Source of the DNA: Sphingobacterium micropteri
Lineage (GTDB): Bacteria; Bacteroidota; Bacteroidia; Sphingobacteriales; Sphingobacteriaceae
Assembly (NCBI RefSeq): GCF_014692515.1
Contig: NZ_JACOIK010000007.1
Location: 186,001 to 250,000, forward strand
DNA: 64,000 nucleotides
Reading direction: 5' to 3'
The notes beneath the pieces are model-generated. The model saw only the letters and a list, made by a program, of their open reading frames with translations, was not told where the DNA came from and made no database searches. Made by a program: the position numbers and the translations under genes. Below are positions 58,503 through 64,000 of this stretch, one piece after another; positions within the stretch are counted from its first letter, which is position 1; each line of letters begins with the position of its first letter.

Positions 58503-61500
58503 ATGATGAGCAAAAGATTTTTTTTTAGTTGTTGTGCGATGCTGTTCGCAGCGATTAGCTTTGCGCAAACCGTTGTGACCGGCGTCGTTTCAGATAATGT
58601 CAAACCCTTGGGTGGGGTGACGGTCACGGTACGGGGAACCAGCACAGCGGCATCTACTGATAGCAATGGGAATTTTAGAATCAGCGTCGCCGACCCGGAG
58701 ACAGCGGTATTGTTATTCAGGTTTATGGGGATGCACGAGCAGGAAGTGCGGGTGGATGGACGTCTCTCCGGTATCGAAGTGCAGCTGGTCAATCTGGAAA
58801 ATCAGATGGAAGACGTCGTGGTGATCGGCTACGGAACGCAGAAGAGGGGAAGCCTAACGGGAACCGTCGCGTCCATATCGGGAGACGTACTGGCCAAAGT
58901 TCCGACGGCATCTGTGGCCGAGGCCATGGTCGGAAGGCTGCCCGGTGTACAGATCACAGCGGTGGATGGCGCGCCCGATGCGGATATCACGATCCGTGTA
59001 CGGGGAGGAGGGTCAATTACACAGGATAATTCTCCCCTCATATTGGTCGATGGATTTGAGGTCGCGAATCTAAATGATGTTCCACCATCAGATATAGAGT
59101 CGGTAAATGTGCTAAAGGATGCGTCCTCTACAGCGATATATGGTGCACGTGGAGCCAACGGCGTAATTTTGGTCACAACCAAGCGCCCAAAAGCCGGACG
59201 TGCAGTCCTTACCGCGAACTCCTTTTGGCAGATGAAAACGCTTTCGCGTAAGCTCGATGTTATGGATCCTTATGAGTTTGTCATGATGCAGTACGAATAT
59301 GATCGGCAGCGCTCGTCTAATCCAAGTGGCTTTTTCAACAAGTATGGACAAGCTTTCGAGATGTATAATTACCAGGGGATACGTGGCGTGGACTGGCAGA
59401 AGGAGATCTTTGGAGAGAATCCGATTGCCCGGTTCACCGATATCAATCTTTCTGGTGGTAGCGAGAAGACGAGGTACAAATTTTCGTTGGCAAATCAGGA
59501 TCAACCGGGTATTTTGGTAGGTAACGGGCTGGCTCAAACGAATATCAACTTGACATTGGACACCAAATTGTCTGACCGTCTGACTTTAGAATACCGTACG
59601 CGCTTTACGAATCAGCAACTGGATGGTGCAGGTACGGAGGGTGTAAATCTGTTGGATGCCCTGCGTACTGCTCCGACTGAGGGTCTGGATGATTTTATGG
59701 CCCTACCCGAGGATAACACCTACTTTGATCCGGACGATTTCATCGAGGTTGTTCGGATGAATCCACAACAGAAGGCGGCAAACAACTACCGTAAGCGGGT
59801 GACGCGTACGTTCAACACGGCGGCAGGACTGACTTGGAATGTTTGGGAGAAGCTTTCTTTTAAGACGGAGATATCCGGTGAGTACAAGTACCTTGAAGAC
59901 CAGCGTTTCTGGGGTGTAGATGAAAATGTAGCCCGCAATAACAATAATTTGCCGGTGATCCAATGGAGTATGAATAAGAATCCCAGATGGCAATGGACCA
60001 ACCGATTGAACTATGACTTTAATTGGAAAGATATACACGAATTCCAGTTTATGATTGGGCAGGAGGTTCGACACCATGCGAACAGCGGAAAGTCCTATTC
60101 ATCGCGTTATTTCCCTGAAAATATTACTGGCGAAAAGGCCTTTGACAATATTGCTTTAGGTACGGTCTATGAAAGCTCCTCCTCTGCAGGTTCACCGGTA
60201 AGAATTTCGTCCTTTTTCGGCCGTGCTTATTACGGTTATGACGATCGATATCTGGTGACCCTTGCGATGCGTGCCGATGGGTCGACGAAGTTTGCTCCTG
60301 GCAATCAATGGGGATTGTTCCCTGCTGTATCTGCAGCTTGGCGTGTGATGAATGAGGAATTTATGCAGGAGGTAGATTACCTGTCCAATCTAAAGGTACG
60401 CATCGGATATGGTATCTCGGGCAACGACAGGATCGGAAGTGACCTCTTCGCGAAGTATTATCGTGTGAATCGCAACCGTCCTGTCGGATGGGGTGAGGAG
60501 ATGGATCATTACTATTACAATTTTTTTGACACGAACAACCTCTACAACCCTACGGTTAGATGGGAGACCACGATTTCGCGTAACGCGGGTTTAGATTTTG
60601 GATTTTTTAATGAAAAAATAAATGGTACGGTGGATGTCTATTGGAATACGGTAAAAGACCTGTTGGTACCTTCGGATATTCCGGCGCATTCGGGTTATAC
60701 CAAGATTATGACCAATGTTGGACAGACATCCAATAGGGGTATTGATGTAGCATTGAATGCTTATGTCGTCGATAAAAGAGACTTTTCTTTGAACGTTAAC
60801 TTTAACATAGGGTATAATCGGACGCGGATCGACAACCTAGCTACGGGCGAGAATGAATGGATCTTGTCTTCAAATTGGGCGGGTTCACAACTGCTCAATA
60901 CGGACGATTATCGTGCCTATGTGGGCGGGACTAAAGGTTTAATCTTTGGCTTCGTTAATGACGGTATGTATACAATGGATGATTTTTCTTCCTTCAATAC
61001 CACTACCAGAACATGGGTGCTCAAGGATGGTGTTGCCAATTCCCGAAATCTTTCGGGAGACCCTCGTCCGGGTAATGCGAAGTTTAAAAAGTTGACACCT
61101 GTAGATCCCAATGACCCCAATACCTATGTCATCGGAGACAATGACCGTACGGTCATTGGGGAGACGACTCCGGACTTTTCGGGTGGTTTCGGGCTCGACG
61201 CGAGGTATAAAAATTTTGATTTCACCGTATTCTTCAATTATATGGTAGGTTTTGATGTCTTCAACGCCAATAAGGTGATGATGACGTCCTGGTATAACAA
61301 TAATCGCAACAACCTAAGCATGGATGTGGGAATGGATAAGCGTTGGCGGAATTTTGACGATATGGGCAATGAGATACGTTATAGCCCGGATGCTTTGGCT
61401 AAATTCAATGAAAATGCAACCATGTGGAACCCTACATCCATTGGACGTCCTATTGCGATGTCTTATGCGGTGGAGGATGGGTCTTTCCTGCGGTTGAATA

Positions 61501-61718
61501 TGGCCTCTCTGGGTTATACCTTGCCCCAGTCGCTAACCAAACGGGTAGGCATCAATAGGGCACGGATTTATGCGACGGGATACAATCTTTTGACTATTAC
61601 CAGTTATACTGGATATGATCCGGAAGTCAATATAGAGACTGGGCTTACACCAAATATCGATTATAATTCATACCCTAGAAGTAGGACGTATACCTGCGGG
61701 GTACAGTTTACATTTTAA
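58503..61718 (+). CDS. SusC/RagA family TonB-linked outer membrane protein
   Basis: A 1071-residue importer. Signal peptide about 1-20 (AAISFAQ), carboxypeptidase-regulatory-like domain (about 22-105), plug with VVIGYGTQKRGSLTGTVASI (about 118) and the conserved SIYGARGANGVILVTTKR (about 210-228), then a 22-stranded barrel. It pairs with the SusD-like lipoprotein at 61745 as a pedal-bin complex that draws oligogalacturonides across the outer membrane. No N-terminal STN/FecR-signalling domain is present, so control by an anti-sigma factor is unlikely. ATG 58506 is an alternative start. The susD gene follows after 26 nt. Confidence 0.93.
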   Translation: MMSKRFFFSCCAMLFAAISFAQTVVTGVVSDNVKPLGGVTVTVRGTSTAASTDSNGNFRISVADPETAVLLFRFMGMHEQEVRVDGRLSGIEVQLVNLENQMEDVVVIGYGTQKRGSLTGTVASISGDVLAKVPTASVAEAMVGRLPGVQITAVDGAPDADITIRVRGGGSITQDNSPLILVDGFEVANLNDVPPSDIESVNVLKDASSTAIYGARGANGVILVTTKRPKAGRAVLTANSFWQMKTLSRKLDVMDPYEFVMMQYEYDRQRSSNPSGFFNKYGQAFEMYNYQGIRGVDWQKEIFGENPIARFTDINLSGGSEKTRYKFSLANQDQPGILVGNGLAQTNINLTLDTKLSDRLTLEYRTRFTNQQLDGAGTEGVNLLDALRTAPTEGLDDFMALPEDNTYFDPDDFIEVVRMNPQQKAANNYRKRVTRTFNTAAGLTWNVWEKLSFKTEISGEYKYLEDQRFWGVDENVARNNNNLPVIQWSMNKNPRWQWTNRLNYDFNWKDIHEFQFMIGQEVRHHANSGKSYSSRYFPENITGEKAFDNIALGTVYESSSSAGSPVRISSFFGRAYYGYDDRYLVTLAMRADGSTKFAPGNQWGLFPAVSAAWRVMNEEFMQEVDYLSNLKVRIGYGISGNDRIGSDLFAKYYRVNRNRPVGWGEEMDHYYYNFFDTNNLYNPTVRWETTISRNAGLDFGFFNEKINGTVDVYWNTVKDLLVPSDIPAHSGYTKIMTNVGQTSNRGIDVALNAYVVDKRDFSLNVNFNIGYNRTRIDNLATGENEWILSSNWAGSQLLNTDDYRAYVGGTKGLIFGFVNDGMYTMDDFSSFNTTTRTWVLKDGVANSRNLSGDPRPGNAKFKKLTPVDPNDPNTYVIGDNDRTVIGETTPDFSGGFGLDARYKNFDFTVFFNYMVGFDVFNANKVMMTSWYNNNRNNLSMDVGMDKRWRNFDDMGNEIRYSPDALAKFNENATMWNPTSIGRPIAMSYAVEDGSFLRLNMASLGYTLPQSLTKRVGINRARIYATGYNLLTITSYTGYDPEVNIETGLTPNIDYNSYPRSRTYTCGVQFTF

Positions 61719-61744
61719 TCTTAAAGACTAAAACGAAAGAAACA

Positions 61745-63637
61745 ATGAAAAAGTCATTATATGCAATTTTTGTGGGGTTGATGGTGTCGCTGTCATCATG
61801 TGACGATTTTCTCGCGGTAGAGCCACCGACCGGATTTACATCCGAATATATCTATTCGTCCGAATCGGAGATTAAGGCTGCATTGGCCGGTGTATATTCA
61901 CTGATGCTCCGGGACGATGCCTACGGCAATAGGCTGGCCTATGTCTACAACTCCAACACGGACGTGGAAATGTCCGGAATCGCAACGAGTGCGGCGAACG
62001 TAAACGGAGGTGATATGGCTTGCTTTGAGCCCAAGCCCTATTGGACGACATTGAACGGAACCTGGAACACGATGTATGCAACCATCAATCTGACCAACGA
62101 CATTATTCAGGGGGTAGAAACTTCCGAACTATATCAAAATGCGGATAAGACCAAGACTTCCACTATTACACAAATGTACGGTGAGGCGAAAACATTGCGC
62201 GCTATGCTGTACCTTGACCTAATCCGTATCTGGGGTGATGTGGTATTCCGTACAGTGCCTTCCTCTTCCGAGGAAGACTTGTTGGTAGGTGTTACCGACC
62301 GCAATGAGATATTGGAGTTTTTGATTGATGATCTGAAGGCGGTCGAACCGCTGATGTTTTACGCCGGCGAATTGGATTATGGCGTAGAACGTGCTTCACG
62401 TGAGTTCTGTCAGGGGCTCATCGGGTTGTTGGCGATGAATAGAGGTGGCTGGGCACTGCGGCCCAACGTAAGCAATCCGGCTAGCATAGGCTATATGGAA
62501 CGGGGTGAGAACCATGCACATTACTATGATATAGCTATTGAATACCTAGGCAAGGTCATTAACGATGGTCGGCATAACCTGACCTTGAGTTTTGAAGAAC
62601 TGTGGGACAGGGAAAATAATTGGTCAACCCCACACAACGATGATATTATCTTTTCTATTCCGATGCTGAAAAACTCGTCCAGCCAATTTGCCTACTACCT
62701 AGGGATTCCCATTACGGCAGGTACGCATCCTTATGGCGGAGCTTCCGGCAATCTCAACCTCAGTGCGCTATATTTATATTCCTTCGATAAGATGGATCTC
62801 CGGCGGGACGTTACCTGTGCGCCTTACCGCTACAACGAACGCCTAAATCAGGAGATTCGGCTGGATTTGGCGACATTGCCCACCGGAAAATGGTCCAAAC
62901 TGAAAATGAATAACCCATTGGGAGCTTCCAGCCAAGCCGGCACCGGAATCAATTTTACATGGATGCGTTTTGCCGATGTGCTGTTGCTTTATGCCGAAGC
63001 GGTAAACGAGCAGTTCGGTCCACGCGAAGACGCGAAGGAATGTCTGAAACGCGTCAGAAGGCGAGCATTTGAATCTTCGGATTGGAGTAGCAAGGTGGAT
63101 GCCTATGTAGATGTGCTCGGCAATAAAGAAGATTTCTTCAAAGCGATTATGGATGAGCGGAAGTGGGAATTTGGTGGAGAAGGTATCCGGAAATTTGATC
63201 TGGCTCGCTGGAACAAATACAGTGAAGTGATTTACCAGCTCTACCATGACATGATCAGCTGGGGTAAAGTGGCCAATGGTGGTTTTGATCCGGATATTCC
63301 AGATGCCGCAGCCAGCGTCTACTGGCGGAATATACCCGATCCCAACAATTCGGATCGCACGATTCTGGATATAGTGGGTATTGATGAATTCGTACATGCT
63401 AGGCCGGCGGGATATACGGAGCACGAACTTGCAAAAAAATGGTATGCACTGGATAATGCCACTGAAAGCTATGAGCCTATTCCTGCTATACGTTGGAGCT
63501 TTAGAGGTTTTATCAATTACAATAATGCGGCCCAGGTTAGTCCAACCGACCCCTTGCGGTACCTGTGTCCATACCCAAGTAAGGTGATCACCGACCACCG
63601 TGGTAAAATACAGAATTATTACGGGTTTAATTATTAA
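61745..63637 (+). CDS. RagB/SusD family nutrient-binding lipoprotein
   Basis: A 630-residue surface lipoprotein (lipobox LSSC, Cys near residue 19; then DDFLAVEPPTGFTSEYIYSSESEIKAALAGVYS). It has the TPR-rich SusD fold with the usual C-terminal ERKWEFGGEGIRKFDLARWNK (about 480) and Ca or sugar-binding loop regions. It forms the lid of the adjacent SusC. Length above 600 matches the larger pectin-type SusD group. A further lipoprotein gene starts 4 nt after the stop. Confidence 0.92.
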   Translation: MKKSLYAIFVGLMVSLSSCDDFLAVEPPTGFTSEYIYSSESEIKAALAGVYSLMLRDDAYGNRLAYVYNSNTDVEMSGIATSAANVNGGDMACFEPKPYWTTLNGTWNTMYATINLTNDIIQGVETSELYQNADKTKTSTITQMYGEAKTLRAMLYLDLIRIWGDVVFRTVPSSSEEDLLVGVTDRNEILEFLIDDLKAVEPLMFYAGELDYGVERASREFCQGLIGLLAMNRGGWALRPNVSNPASIGYMERGENHAHYYDIAIEYLGKVINDGRHNLTLSFEELWDRENNWSTPHNDDIIFSIPMLKNSSSQFAYYLGIPITAGTHPYGGASGNLNLSALYLYSFDKMDLRRDVTCAPYRYNERLNQEIRLDLATLPTGKWSKLKMNNPLGASSQAGTGINFTWMRFADVLLLYAEAVNEQFGPREDAKECLKRVRRRAFESSDWSSKVDAYVDVLGNKEDFFKAIMDERKWEFGGEGIRKFDLARWNKYSEVIYQLYHDMISWGKVANGGFDPDIPDAAASVYWRNIPDPNNSDRTILDIVGIDEFVHARPAGYTEHELAKKWYALDNATESYEPIPAIRWSFRGFINYNNAAQVSPTDPLRYLCPYPSKVITDHRGKIQNYYGFNY

Positions 63638-63641
63638 GGTT

Positions 63642-64000
63642 ATGAAATACAAAACAATGATGAAAAGACTATCTATTTTATCCATCCTGTTCTTAGCCGG
63701 TTTTTTTACCTTGCTTTTTAATGCATGCAAAGAGCTAAACTATGATGAAGATATCGACTTGTTTCAGCCCAGATTCGTGTTGTCCGAGCCGCGTGTAGAG
63801 AGCAACTCTATCGCTTGTGTCTGGTATAAAGTCAATGATGCGGTATCTTACCAAGTGGACTTTTACCTGGACAATTATTACACCGATCAATTTGCATCGT
63901 ATACGGTCACCGAGCCGCAGATATTCATAGACGATATTCCGTATGCCACACGATATTATATCCGTGTACGATCTGTAGCTGCGGATACGTTGAACAATTC
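63642..64000 (+). CDS. Surface lipoprotein of the pectin PUL, 3' truncated by window edge
   Basis: The frame opens at ATG 63642 and is intact to the end (119 codons visible). It has a signal peptide with lipobox FNAC (Cys near residue 29) and then a fibronectin type III-like domain (FVLSEPRVESNSIACVWYKVNDAVSYQVDFY, then VTEPQIFIDDIPYATRYYIRVRSV). Pectin PULs often carry at this position an Fn3 protein with a DUF4957/DUF5123 beta-helix C terminus; the later domain lies outside the window. It starts 4 nt after susD, so it belongs to the same operon. Confidence 0.75.
   Translation, partial: MKYKTMMKRLSILSILFLAGFFTLLFNACKELNYDEDIDLFQPRFVLSEPRVESNSIACVWYKVNDAVSYQVDFYLDNYYTDQFASYTVTEPQIFIDDIPYATRYYIRVRSVAADTLNN

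Noticed and set aside
62843..63730. 295-codon minus-strand frame opposite the SusD gene
   Set aside because: It lies wholly antisense to a clear SusD coding region and into the next lipoprotein start, and has no recognisable domain.

Overview
The window reads as a chromosomal segment of a member of the Bacteroidota, most likely family Sphingobacteriaceae (Sphingobacterium/Pedobacter/Olivibacter-like; the genus cannot be fixed from sequence alone). Grounds: a SusC/SusD polysaccharide-utilisation locus with BACON domains, lipoproteins with Bacteroidota-type lipoboxes, proteins such as DUF4293 and a PafA-type alkaline phosphatase, many promoters of the Bacteroidota -7 type (TAnnTTTG), and starts without Shine-Dalgarno sequences. 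No prophage, insertion sequence, CRISPR array or rRNA operon was found. There is one tRNA (Gly-GCC).

Layout. 1-5 kb: end of a DUF3748 beta-propeller protein, an acetylxylan-esterase-like hydrolase, a choloylglycine-hydrolase-like Ntn enzyme, a small lipoprotein and a glycosyltransferase. 5-8 kb: GMC oxidoreductase, gluconate-dehydrogenase-subunit-3-like protein and miaE. 8.7-19 kb: LLM flavin enzyme, rlmN, comF, VanZ, a padR-PspC-TonB receptor envelope operon, a propeller lipoprotein and murF. 19-34.7 kb: Rrf2 regulator, uvrA-pafA, M3 peptidase, truA-ABC exporter, DUF4293, ung and an Lrp regulator. 35-38.7 kb: sufBCD. 39-50 kb: FAD protein, lemA-TPM-TPM, TlpA-like thioredoxin, pgi, prfB (with its programmed frameshift), dcd with a 2OG-Fe(II) oxygenase, and a thioesterase/ketosynthase pair. 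50-52 kb: two unknown cytoplasmic proteins and a noncoding tandem array. 52-64 kb: AraC regulator and a pectin-type PUL (two fimbrillin-like lipoproteins, BACON-pectate lyase, SusC, SusD, start of a further lipoprotein) that runs off the window.

The most unusual content is noncoding. (1) Five intergenic copies of a modular structured repeat (module A) lie at 8.2, 10.9, 30.5, 40.7 and 48.4 kb. Each has a T-run/A-run border hairpin with changing base-paired ends and a roughly 19-bp stem with paired substitutions around a conserved loop of about 35 nt. Two copies carry a second covarying hairpin module (B). (2) A 400-bp array (51836-52245) is built of about 19 degenerate 21-bp units with a TAGTT core in exact phase, next to two genes of unknown function. 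(3) At least six housekeeping genes have a -7 box 3-7 nt before the start codon, which suggests leaderless mRNAs.

How the genes work together: the GMC pair probably oxidises sugars or glycosides in the periplasm; sufBCD builds Fe-S clusters, and the Rrf2 protein may sense them; the PadR operator overlaps the promoter of the PspC envelope operon; the PUL would bind, cleave and import homogalacturonan-type pectin.
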